This document shows positions 1-11,023 of a DNA stretch of 64,000 nucleotides, one piece after another. Under the pieces are notes generated by a model that was not told where the DNA came from, searched no databases, and was given only the letters and a program-made list of their open reading frames with translations. Numbering within the stretch: the first letter of the stretch is position 1; each line of letters starts with the position of its first letter. Source of the stretch: Chanos chanos (Eukaryota > Chordata > Actinopteri > Gonorynchiformes > Chanidae); NCBI RefSeq assembly GCF_902362185.1, contig NC_044500.1:42487058-42551057 (forward strand), in the 5' to 3' direction. Made by a program: the position numbers and the translations under genes.

Positions 1-310
1 ATATACAAACTGGTCAGATAAATGGTTGAAGCATAAATCATTCTGACTGTGACTCAGTCTTAAAGAAGAACATTGCTCTGTAGGCTGAAAACACCTATAA
101 ATAAGAGGTTTGCTTGTTTGTCTGTTTCTGAATTGCAGTGAAAACACATGTACAGAGCTGGCCGCAGATAAAATCAATAAATGCCCTCTTGTTTCACCAC
201 TCCCATTAATAACCTGCTACTACAGTACAGTACTGGAGCTCCTCTGCCTGCGACAAAACACAGGCCAGCAGAGAACATTCAGAGGATTCCTGTATACAGC
301 ATTACAACTG

Positions 311-312
311 AA

Positions 313-363
<51 letters not shown>
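311..363. repeat. (GAAA)n microsatellite
   Basis: About 13 near-perfect units of a GAAA tetranucleotide. It is open in several frames and gives lysine-rich spurious translations, which were not called as genes. Confidence 0.95.
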
Positions 364-2132
364 TGAAGAAAAAGGGCTCTTGTTTGTTCCCCTGGCAGTG
401 TAGGCGAACTGTACAGCTCATTAATCGTCTTCTGCTTTAATTACGGCCAAGAAATGAAACAACCACACAACACTGCCAACATACCCAAATCAGCAGCTCC
501 ATAAGCAATCAGCCTACGGAAACAGCAGCCTCCTGTTCTCTTAAGCTTAATGCATATGTGTTAAGCTGAGCATTTCTCCGCACATGCAAACTAGTGTTGA
601 TGTCTGCATGGAGTCTTTCGGAGAAATGTACAGGAAGTTGATTAGTTTTCTGAGGAGGTCAACACTAGTTTCCTGAATAAATATTTACTCCTGGCAGTCA
701 TCATATCCTTGATAAACAGATTCTTTTGAAAGATGGGGAGTCTCCGTTGAACCGGAGCAGTAGAGGACATTTTCATACATCATGACAATTTATACATATC
801 GCTAGATGTGTTTGTAATAGAGGTGTTTTTGTTTGAGGAAGCCACCTCAGTTTCTCAGTAAACAAGTGTAGGTTGTCCTTAAGATAATTTTAAGCTACGA
901 AACACACAGAGATAAAGTGACAGAATTAACAGAGCAAGATGTTGTCAAAGAGTTTGTCTTTCAGGTGAAGGCAAACCTACTGGGAATATTTGATCTGTTG
1001 CTCTCCTCGGTAAAGGAAATTAGAGCCTTCTTAACATATTAATCATTAGAAATTTCAACACTGCGGAATTTTCCAATAATGAAGCATTACTTAGCATTCT
1101 GATACCTTGACATCTACTCCTATATTAAAACTTTTTTGATGAAGGAAAATCACATGAGAAGATGATGTGGTGCAATCGCTGGCACCCTATTCATATTATA
1201 AACCAAAGTTCATATTATAAACCAAAATGTGCAACTGTGCCTCTTATAAAATCACCACAGATTACCACATTTGCATAAACTTGACAAAAGTTAACACACT
1301 CAAAACAGATAGGAGATGATACCATATGAAATGGCTCTCCACAACAGACTGAGTGTCATCTTTGTCAGCTGGGGTAACATAATGTTCCTATGACATGATG
1401 GAACACTAAACGACATGGGCTTCAAGAGTGAGAATGGCGTCATGGGAGTTCAAGGTCCACACATTGTTATAATGAATAGGGGTTTTCTGAAAAGGAAACA
1501 ATGCTAGAAAAACAAAAGACAGCATTAGAAATTCCATTTTTTTGTGTGTGTTCTTCATTAAAATTAACAGGAGAAGAATGGAACATAGCTAATTCATGAT
1601 GTTATTGTCTTGCTAAGTGCCATTTAGTTAGCTATTGTTTAAGAGTGTGTGAGTAGGGTACATTTGTGAAACAGGGATTAGCAGGCTAAGGTTCAGAACT
1701 GACACGCATGGAGGTTGAACGGTCATAAACTTGTTTAAAAGAAAAAAGAAGGGATTGAGCTTTGAATAGAGAGGAGCATAAAGAACTGATAATGGCATCT
1801 CCTCCTCCAGAGTTCAGAAAACTGCTCCGATGAAATGTCAAAAAAGGGAGGTCCCTGGAATTTGAGAAATCTGGAACAGTCTTGCTGATTTTTAAAAATC
1901 TATTCAAACAGATTAAATAGTGCCTCTCAGTAGTCACACATTCATTCGCCAGATTATTAATAGAAAATAAAAACTTTGTTTCCATAGCAACTGTTATAGT
2001 CCATATGGAAAGTGTCTCCTCTTGTTGCCAAGACAACCAGCCCACAATGAACTTGCAGCTCAGCAATGTAGAGAGCCAGCGATCTCGCCATAAACAAGCC
2101 TGGACAAATGATAGACGAGGATGATTGGTTTT

Positions 2133-2163
2133 GGGGTGGGGGGTTGGGGGTTGGGGGGGGGGG
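2133..2163 (+). repeat. G-rich tract with G-quadruplex potential
   Basis: Runs of four, six, five and eleven G separated by one or two T. This fits the general pattern of four or more G-runs with short loops. It lies within the presumed camk1 intron, on the strand opposite the transcript. Confidence 0.8.
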
Positions 2164-3828
2164 TCTGCCACTATACACCCCTTGTATGACTATTCAGACC
2201 CAGAGGAGAGAAATTCTCCTGAAAACCGTAATCCACTGTTCCACAGGCTCTCGCCGGTCAGTAAAAGTAAGCGATATGCTGTTTAACCTTGATCTGACCA
2301 TGAACCAGCTGATGGGCCGGTCACAGCTGCCTTTTCAACACTATTGACTGGTGCTGAGATCCACCAGTTTGAACCAGTGAGGGAAGCACTCGATCTGCTC
2401 ACTAACAAGCTTGTTTCAGCTTAACCATCCACAGGTCAGATCTGCTAGACTCGATTCAAAATTTGGTCATGACAATGTGGTATGACAGTTATAATACAAG
2501 TGAGACAATAAAGCAATGTGGTTCAACTACTTCATCATGAACTTAAGGTCTCAAGTAGTACAAAGCGATGCTATTCTGGGCACGCGACTAGGCTGAACTA
2601 AAGTCTCACCGATACGTTAAGAACTTTGAGAACATCACATTTGTGTCACTCTTGAGAAATTCAAGCCCACGAAAATCTCCGGATGACTGTCATTATCTAA
2701 AAGTATCATTTTTGTAGATGTAAACATGATTAAGTATGATCTGCTATGATTTGTTTTTTGTTTTGGTTTTGTTTGTTTTTTTTCATTTTAAGACTTGCAA
2801 AGCAACAGAAGTTTCAAAGAAAATACTGCAGAAAACCCAAAGCAAAATCGAAAGGCCAAGCCATACTGGTTCTTATACGTACATTTGATCAGATGGAAAA
2901 ATGAATGAATTCTGATTTTGGCATTTCTTTAGATTTACTTCATACCAGTTACACAGACACACAAAAGCCATTCAATGTTCCAGCGCAAAGTAATGGTTTT
3001 TCCCACAATCCATTAGCAGGGTAGATAGTCTAACATAAAACAATATAGCATTGATTGATATACTTCAGGCCAAGTGAGTTCATTCATTTCATCATTTCAC
3101 ATGAATTCACCTGTCAACAACCAAGATAACTGCAGCAGTGAAGCAGATATTTTTATACCCTTGCAGCGCAGTGCATCTGTGGTAGCTGGTCGACGCCAAA
3201 GTTCAAAAGGTTTCAGTGAACTAAAATGACATTCTCAGAACTAACGGGCTCTTACAAAACCTCTCAAAGAATTTTTCAGACAAAAGTCTTACATTTTTAA
3301 AGAATAAAAATTAGGGATAGAACCAAAGTGGTTGGACCACAGCTGAACACAGAGAACCGTTTATAACCAAAGGGCATTAGAGTGACTGAATTTCTGGAAC
3401 TCCAAAGATCTGCTTAAAACAAAACAGTCCAGCACAAAAGGAATAGCGTTTTCTAAACTGGTTTTGGACGGAGTACTGGTTTGTGTCTCTCCTTCTCTCC
3501 CAGGCCCTTGCTAGGGAAAAGGTCTCTGAATAGAGGATTATAAGTCAGAATGAATTCCATTCCTGTTGCTTTTGCTCCCAGGAATCTGGCTTGGGAAATG
3601 ATGCCCCAATGTCCCTATCCTCACATCTTACTTGCCATCATCCTGTGTCAGTTTACATGTCCACACACGGAACAGGACTAAAATGTCACCAAAAAATGCC
3701 CTCAACCTCTGGGGACCCTGGGATAGCACATGTTAGTGATTAAAATGGGACTGACCAGAGATCTCAAAAAGAGTGATACCATCTGTTTTTTCCTCTCAAG
3801 TCCCTGCATGTTCTCATAGAAAACAAAT

Positions 3829-3912
3829 ATATATGTATATATGTGTGTGTGTGTGTGTGTGTGTATATACACACACACACACATACACACACACACACAT
3901 ATATACACACAT
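3829..3912. repeat. Compound TA/(GT)n/(AC)n microsatellite, partly self-complementary
   Basis: A TA-rich lead, then a (GT)n block, a short TATATA spacer, an (AC)n block, a second (AC)n block and TA-rich sequence. GT followed by AC on the same strand makes an inverted repeat. Confidence 0.9.
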
Positions 3913-4411
3913 AAATTTCTGTACGCATATATATACACATACACATGTATAGAGGTCCTCATCTTAGAAAAAGGAGCAACGTTGTATGGAATACTGAATG
4001 GACCCCTCTTCTGTTTTCTCATTAGTAAACCTATTAAAGTACTGACAGAGACAGTCAAATAATAGCCAGATAAACTAGTTCACTTCTCTAATCAAAATAC
4101 CTTTAATGAGGCCAAGAAGCTATAATTTCTGGCCACCAATGGCACTATAAAAGGAGGAAGTAAAAGAGAAAGCATTAGAAAACAGCACTTCTGCTTTTTG
4201 ATATAAACAACCGCGACATGTATTCATTTACAAAGGTTCAGACGAGCCTGTTCCAGACAAATCACCATGTCAGTTTATGTAGAGAAGAGCCTAAAATACA
4301 GGTCATTCAGAAAAAAAAGGTGCCTTAGGAGTCAGACGGAGGCATTCCAGTTAAGTGGGACACGTCATAACACGTTTATAAGCATGTCTGAGAAATGATT
4401 GTAATACGTAC

Positions 4412-4497
4412 GTCCCCAGAACTTCTTTGAAGTCATAAATCTCTTTGATGTCAGATGTTTTCTTTTTCCAGGCATGTCCATCTTCACCCAAGGGCAT
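4412..4497 (-). CDS. camk1: Calcium/calmodulin-dependent protein kinase type 1, first coding exon (partial)
   Basis: CaMKI is a cytosolic Ser/Thr kinase activated by calcium-calmodulin and by CaMKK phosphorylation. Only the N-terminal 28 codons plus two bases are present. They begin MPLGEDGHAWKKK and end with IYDFKEVLG, just before the ATP-binding glycine loop. This matches the start of vertebrate CAMK1 (WK...DI..IYDF..VLGTGAFSEV) better than CAMK1D or CAMK1G as I recall them. The exon has an acceptor after a TTCTTCTAG tract at about 4523 and a GTACGT donor just below 4412; 25 bases of 5' UTR precede the ATG. The catalytic exons lie beyond the left edge. The paralogue (a or b copy) cannot be decided from 28 residues. 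Confidence 0.8.
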
Positions 4498-5864
4498 TTT
4501 GCCACGATGAACTATTGGAAAACTAGAAGAAAAGGGGAAGAGAACACATTTAATTTACCATGACGGATGAAAACAAGAGGCACGTTGTAACCAATCAGAT
4601 TTCACGGTGCGTTGCGTACCAGCATGTTTATGCCAGACAAGCGTGTTTAAATGGTACACTCAGAGTTGAATGACAAAGGATCAGACAAATTCATAAGTTT
4701 TTGGGTTTTTTTTACGCTTTTATACTTTTATTGACGATCAGACTACGAAATATTTAGCCCGGATCATTTCAACTACAAGTCTGGAATTTCAGTGTGGCAG
4801 TGACATCACCATCATTGTGTACCTGTCACTCTAACATTCACATTCCAGTCTCTTGCTCCTCACATTCCCTGGACTGAAACCTTCAGACCATTCAGACGGA
4901 CATTAAACTGACTCTTGAACAATGCAAATTGCATTCAGGTTTAAAGGTAGACTATGGCAAGTCTCAACATTTGTGAAAACAGCAGGACAGTTAAGTAAAT
5001 ATGTGCCTCAATTGAGAGAGGGGAATGTTGTAAGTCCTGTTGTGTCACTCGCGTGTCTCTACTGATCACGTCGGAAGTGTCCCGAGAGACACGTTGGTTT
5101 CTAAGTATCACTCAGCGAAAACCGAGCGGTCCTGTCTGATCAGGTTGATCCACGCTATGAATTCTGTCAAACGTAATCTCAGGTTTCTGTCGGCGGAAAA
5201 TTTGGCACACTGACCGGAATTCAGTTTCAGGACTCACCTGCTCGATGCTGACCAAACACAGTTTTGAAAAAAAATCCCAAACAAATCTGCAAATTAAGAT
5301 TTTTATATGTGTTACCCCTGAAAACGACATAAACATGAAATGGCTTGTGAGTACCGTAAACGTTACAATCCATAAGGATGAAAAAAAAAAAACTCACAAA
5401 GATGTTTTCTCTGTATCTCCTTTTTTCATTTCAAAAACAGTAAGAGCAGAGAGGGTGGGCCTGCAGACTTGCCATCTCTGGTGCAGACCGTGGCAATGCT
5501 ATTTTTAGGACCTCGAAAGCACCACTTTAGATTGAGACTGGGTAACATTTGTCAACACAGGCCAAATCTAAAATCTTTTGGAAACAAAAACAGATGCTTT
5601 AATATCAGTCCACTGTAGTCTCCAGACAGTGTTAGCACTCTCTCACTTCTGCTACCTCCAGCTTACGCGGACAAGTTAACCCTTTAAATAATGAGGATAT
5701 GCTACACATTTCTCTCATTTGTATCTTTCAATATCTATTACTGAAACAACCTACAAAATGGTTAAAATGGATTTAGGGTAATGGAGCATTCTATATTGAT
5801 CTGGTCTCAAAGTGAAATTAGACTACTATGCAAGTAAGCCGTACGTTCACTTCATGATTAACTG

Positions 5865-5870
<6 letters not shown>

Positions 5871-5912
<42 letters not shown>
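5871..5912. repeat. (TA)n microsatellite
   Basis: About 20 uninterrupted TA units after a short A-run. Confidence 0.95.
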
Positions 5913-5914
<2 letters not shown>

Positions 5915-6926
5915 CTTTAAAAATTAAGCTTACACTGAATTGTTTCGAACTGAACTGGCTTCACTAAGGATTACCTCCAAGTGTATCTATGACCTCTGTC
6001 AATAAGACACTGGTTGGATTGGTGCTAAATGAGCACCCTTGGAGGTCCAAAGTACTTCTTTTGTCAGGCACTGCTTCTGTGCATGTTTCCATGGAAACCA
6101 GAGACAGGATTTATGGTATCTGTGAAACCAAACTGCACGTAAGGACTGCCAGCAAACTCACAGCGTATTATTTGCCCTTTATGGTACATTAGGCGGGGAC
6201 TTTAGAGGTCACAACAAAAAGAACTTGCATCAATGCTTCTGGTTTCTGACTGACCACAACGAGTGCAGTTCCTCTTCAATGAGACAGCATTTTCAAAAAA
6301 GACAGATAGAGGTTACGGTTTCACAACATGCCTTTGCTGTTCGGTTTCATTAAACAGTTAAACAAAAAGGACAGACGTGTTTAACCTTTACAATGAGCAG
6401 TCAGATGCTGATATCAACTTTCTATTTCAGTTCCAACAGCAAAATATAAGTCTTTTATGAGAAACCGATCAGATTATTCTTCTGAATACTTCCACAAAAT
6501 GTAACTGATTTATATATGAAGGGCTTTCATAACTATTTAAGTTGGAAATGACACATTCACCACTACAAAAGATGCAAGGCTATGTCAGTCATAGTACATA
6601 GTACTAGTGACAAGTGATAATGTGTTTGTCAGAATATGCCTACCCATTTCAGCTTATAAACTGTAATAACTTTTTTTTCTTTGTTTATCTGTTTGTTTTT
6701 GTCAGCCTTCATTAGCAGTGCAATACGATCTTAACAGTGCGGACATAACATAGGAAAATAGAAACTGTTTTCCAGACCTCAATAAGCTTTCATTTGTATT
6801 CTTATAAATCATAAATCATATAAGTATCTCATTCAAGGTTACAAAGTGTCTGTATATTCAATATGAAACTAATAAAATGCCACTTGAGATAGCACTTCTC
6901 TCAGCACCTGGCACTTGTCTCTCACC

Positions 6927-6931
<5 letters not shown>

Positions 6932-6966
<35 letters not shown>
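6932..6966. repeat. (GA)n microsatellite
   Basis: About 17 uninterrupted GA units. Confidence 0.95.
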
Positions 6967-6970
<4 letters not shown>

Positions 6971-8080
6971 ATTGAAACTAGAAGAGTAATGATTTGACTT
7001 TAAAACTATCTTAAAAGACAGGCCTTAGTGATATACTAATTTAAGAAAAATCTTTTGCATTCCAGACTGTTGGCAGGCTTTAAAACAACTGGTAAGAGTC
7101 AAGGAAGCAGAAAAGAAAAAGAATGAGGATACTAACGTGTTTTTATGCAAACATGCAAGAAGGACAGTAGAGACGTTGACTCCTTTGCATTGACATGTTC
7201 ATTCTGTTCATTCTCCATTCAGTACTTAACAAAAAAAAAAAAAAAAAAAAAACGTTCCAAGAGGACTTCGAGCTAAATAGCACTGAGAGAAACGCAGGCC
7301 CCGAGCAGGCACAATATGGTCATTTAGAGACTAAAACAACAAAAATCAACTCCTCTATTTTACAAACAAGCAAGGATTCTTGGGGCATGACTGGGAAGCG
7401 CCTTGGTGGGACCTTGGCGGAATCTATTAACTGTTTATATGGGAGTACATGCAGGTTCAGGTGTCAGAAGGACTGAGGGCATAGCTTGGCTGAGGGGACC
7501 AGTTGTCAGTCGGAGAGTGTAGAGTATCGGGGAGATGACAGCTTATTCACACACAAAGAAGAATCATTAAGCAGGCTAAGTTCCACTAGATACATTCGGA
7601 CACAGAACTATCATCTAATTATCATGCAACATTCACATGTATGTGGTTTAATTGCAAACAGAAAATGGTAGGTACTCACTGGTTTCCCATTGCTGCACAG
7701 TGGACAGAAGAGACACACACATAGACAGAGTGACACCAGAACCTTTATGAGGCTGGACTAGGACATGTTGTCACAGGAACACCCTCAACGCGTGACAAAT
7801 GAGGCCTTTACAGCGCAACGTGTTGTTAAAGATTGTGTTTCCCTTTTTAGGTGCGCTTTGACCACAAGAACACTCACACAGGAAGAGGAAGACCCATTCA
7901 CTCAAAACTATATAGGTCTAGCTAATTGTAGCATGTACATGCCCTGCCTCAAATATGCAAAACACAAATGTCTTTTACCATTCTCATGGCTCGGTATCAT
8001 TAGCTACACTCTTGGGTCTTTTTTAGCAAACCAAAGGCCACTTCTATCAATCCAACTCAATCTTTTCTCTAATACAATTT

Positions 8081-8120
8081 AAGTTATAACCCAAGATTAG
8101 TAGATCTTGGGTTATAACTT
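8081..8120. repeat. Perfect 17-bp inverted repeat with 6-base loop
   Basis: Arms 8081-8097 and 8104-8120 are exact reverse complements, separated by TAGTAG. The outer bases do not extend the pairing. No target-site duplication or transposase sequence was recognised nearby. Confidence 0.9.
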
Positions 8121-9830
8121 CTGCCATCTCTTAGCTATAGGCCTAGTTCATCTAAAAAAAAAAAGGCCTAGAGTTTAGAATCAGTCATGTGAAATGCCAA
8201 TAACTTGAACCAACCTATGACAATTTATGGACCAGGAAGTCCAAAGAGCAACAGAGCACAGGAAATCTGCACAACTTCTTGACCATGTGGGTTCTGTGAA
8301 CAATGTCTTCAGCAGATTAGACGGCCCCTCCAGCCTTGATTGCACTTTGCTATCTATGAGTGATAGAGATCGCTTCCTCGAAGAACAGCGACCATAATAA
8401 ACTGCGTATATAGATAACTAAGGACAAACTGTAGTTGTGATATCAGCAGAAATTAAGTAATGAAACCAAATGCCATGAGACACAAGGGGAAGATAAACTT
8501 GCAAAAATACGATGCATATGAGCGCTTTATGGTTTACGAGAAGCAAAAGGATCACTCAGTTCCCCTCTCTAGAGCTGACAGCAACAGTTGAATCTGGGGG
8601 ACTCAAACCTCAAAATGAACAAATAGGTGAATGAGAGAGTTCAAGAGATGAATCTTACTTCGATAGAGTTTACTGTTTCAACATCTGATTTAGCTTAATG
8701 TTCAAAATACATTCATTGACAAGGAGCCACATGACTCATCAGCTCTTTAAGGTCAAATCGCTGACATAGAGTGACAAAATAACGAGGAACTAAATATGCA
8801 AGAGAGCCTTTAAGCAGTGGTTGTTTGAATGTCCCTGTGCACTCACAGCTATCAAATTCTCACTGCCAGACAAGCACACCGTGCCTGATACCAGCCCGCT
8901 GTAGACCACCGTGAACCCAGTCAGGGAAACGGTGTCGATGATACTAAGCATGTCCTTTTCAGACAGAGTTCACTAATTGATAAGATGCCGTCTCTCCTAG
9001 CCTGCTAGGATAGAGGAAGAGCGCTGGTACAGCACTGTAGGTGGTAACACCAAATGATAAGAGCGCAATGGATTCTTGTAATAAAACCTACCAGACTGAC
9101 AACAACGACTTTTAAAAAAATGGGGATGACATTAGACGATGAGAGCAAAAAGACAGTTTTTTATGTACATTACCTTTTAAGGAGAGCTATGTGACGGATG
9201 ACAACATCCAGTTGGGATTTTACGTCTTAAGCATTCTCTCTCTCTTTGTGCTGAAATCCCTCGCCAGAGGGATCCGATCAAACTCATTCAAGACAAACGA
9301 AAAGTGTGTAACATTTTTTTTTTTTTTGAGTGCAGGGTTTAGGATGAAGTAGACCACATTCACTAGTCAATTACACCTCAGTCACTCGTGCTCCACTTAA
9401 TTTGCCTATCGCAAAGGGAACCATAAGCGTCACTTTGCATTACTAAAATCTGACACATTTTCATGCACTGGCACGAACAGACGTAGTTACAAAGAGACAT
9501 TCCGAGACCTCCAGCAATACATCAAATGAGTTGGCAGAATTTCCTCCTCTACCAATACATAACTGATGTAGTGTCTTTGACATAAACCAATACAGTCGAA
9601 TAGTAGAACAGTTTCACGCCTTTATATATACAACCCGTGCACTGAAGACACCAAAACAGTTCGAAAAGAGCAAACGTTACTATTAATAACGCCCCATCAG
9701 GCATAGATACAGCAGCTTGACAACTTGCGAACTACGCTCCCGCCGTATTACAGACATCCATTGACATTTTTCATTACTTTGTTCGTTGTCATAAGGAACG
9801 CGAAACAACAAGTCTTGTGATCACTCCTAC

Positions 9831-9960
9831 CTGTATTTTACAGAAGCTCAGGTAATTTTCTTGCTTGTAGTATACGCGGTATGGAAACACTTCTTTCCCT
9901 TAGCGCTGGCTCCTTTGACAACCCCAGCTGCAGCGGACTCCTGACGTCAAGCTAAATGGC
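9831..9960 (-). promoter_or_regulatory. camk1: Probable camk1 5' UTR exon and promoter region
   Basis: On the minus strand a good donor (ACAG followed by GTAGGA) ends at 9831, and GC-richer sequence with a CRE lies just upstream. Together with the acceptor at the first coding exon (about 4523), this suggests a non-coding first exon. The exact transcription start is not visible, so the right boundary is approximate. Confidence 0.5.
9942..9949. promoter_or_regulatory. Perfect palindromic CRE (TGACGTCA)
   Basis: An exact match to the cAMP response element consensus bound by CREB/ATF factors, sitting at the 5' end of the presumed camk1 first exon. Position and exactness support promoter function. 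Occupancy is inference. Confidence 0.65.
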
Positions 9961-11023
9961 AGAATGTGTGGTTATGGTAAAGTATGAAAAAGGAGGGGCC
10001 AGTCCAACTCTACACCAATCGAGCACTTGTTCGACTCTCAGGTAATCGAAACACTATCATGATTGGCTTGTTTTCTCGGCTTTCTTATCCAGGAGGTGGG
10101 ATCAGTAAATTCCACAATAAATTGTGTGACTTTTTAAATTTTAGAAATGTTGCAGAGTCTGTTTTCGTAAGCAACACGAGAACAAAACTATTATACACAT
10201 TAAATGAGATAAATAATTAAATAAACTGAGTACATCCCTTGCAAATATGTTGTACAAATACTGTAATGATAATTCTTAACTCTTCTGGGGAAAGTTCTAG
10301 TATAATTGCTGTTAGTTACATTTGTGCAAAGTGTGCGTTTATTGGAACTGTGAAATAACAAGCATGTAATTTAAGTCTGTCGTGTGGTCAACATCATTAA
10401 ATGCACAGAGCCACCATACAGTTTGAGTACATTATGAAATGTACCACGCACCTCTGACAGAAAATGGTCGTTAAAACCTAACTATGGATTCGCAGGAACG
10501 ATTGATAAATTCTACGCACTTCTCGTGGGCATCTACGGCACCTGGTGGTGAAACTGCAATTCAGAACGAAGAAGACTTCCCCTTCATATGTTCACTGTGT
10601 GCATTCTTCAGACTACGTCGTATTCAGTGTTGCCTACATATGAAGCAAATGTCGCTTTATCAAAAATCTGTAACGAAACGACGGACGTCTCAACTGGCGC
10701 CCAAGTTATAGAAATTGAAGAACTACGAAGTTGCCTCCCTTCAGGACTACACCCCTAGATGGAGCTCTCCAAAATTTAAGGCTGCATTTCCTACCAGTAT
10801 AACATGAACCAGTGTCGATGGTTTTACGGTAGCTAGTTGCTTGGTGATGAAGAAGCCAGCGTTGATTATTTCCTGTGCATCGTTGTCAGTCTGACAAGTT
10901 TGAAACCAATGATCCAGGCATTTGATAACTTTAAATTGAATGTAGTTGTCTTGATTGGAGTCGTTAAGTCGATTTCTATGAACAGCAATGCAGCATAAAC
11001 ACAAAGTTGTTTAATGAAGAATC
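9961..11023. other. Intergenic space between camk1 and nek4 (head-to-head)
   Basis: About 1 kb between the presumed camk1 promoter and the nek4 start codon. A CCAAT motif lies near 10906 on the plus strand and could serve nek4. Open frames at 10484-10711 (+) and 10747-11004 (-) resemble no protein I know. I see no RNA gene or repeat family. Confidence 0.6.

Larger units (their letters stand above)
1..4411 (-). other. Probable first coding intron of camk1; no exon seen
   Basis: No exon of a recognisable gene was found on either strand. The stretch lies just downstream, on the minus strand, of the donor that ends the first coding exon of the camk1-like gene, so it is most likely part of that intron. 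I looked for the next expected kinase exon (glycine loop, GAFSEV) and did not see it. It holds microsatellites, a G-rich tract and A/T-rich unique sequence. Confidence 0.55.
4523..9830 (-). other. Presumed first intron of camk1; no gene seen
   Basis: About 5.3 kb between the 5' UTR exon and the first coding exon of the camk1-like gene. It holds a TA repeat, a GA repeat, poly-A runs and a perfect hairpin, listed separately. Short open frames here lack start context, splice logic and recognisable protein. Confidence 0.5.

Noticed and set aside
3702-4062. Open frames with alternating Thr/His or Cys/Val through the GT/AC repeat
   Set aside because: Translation of dinucleotide repeats always gives such peptides; this is not a gene.
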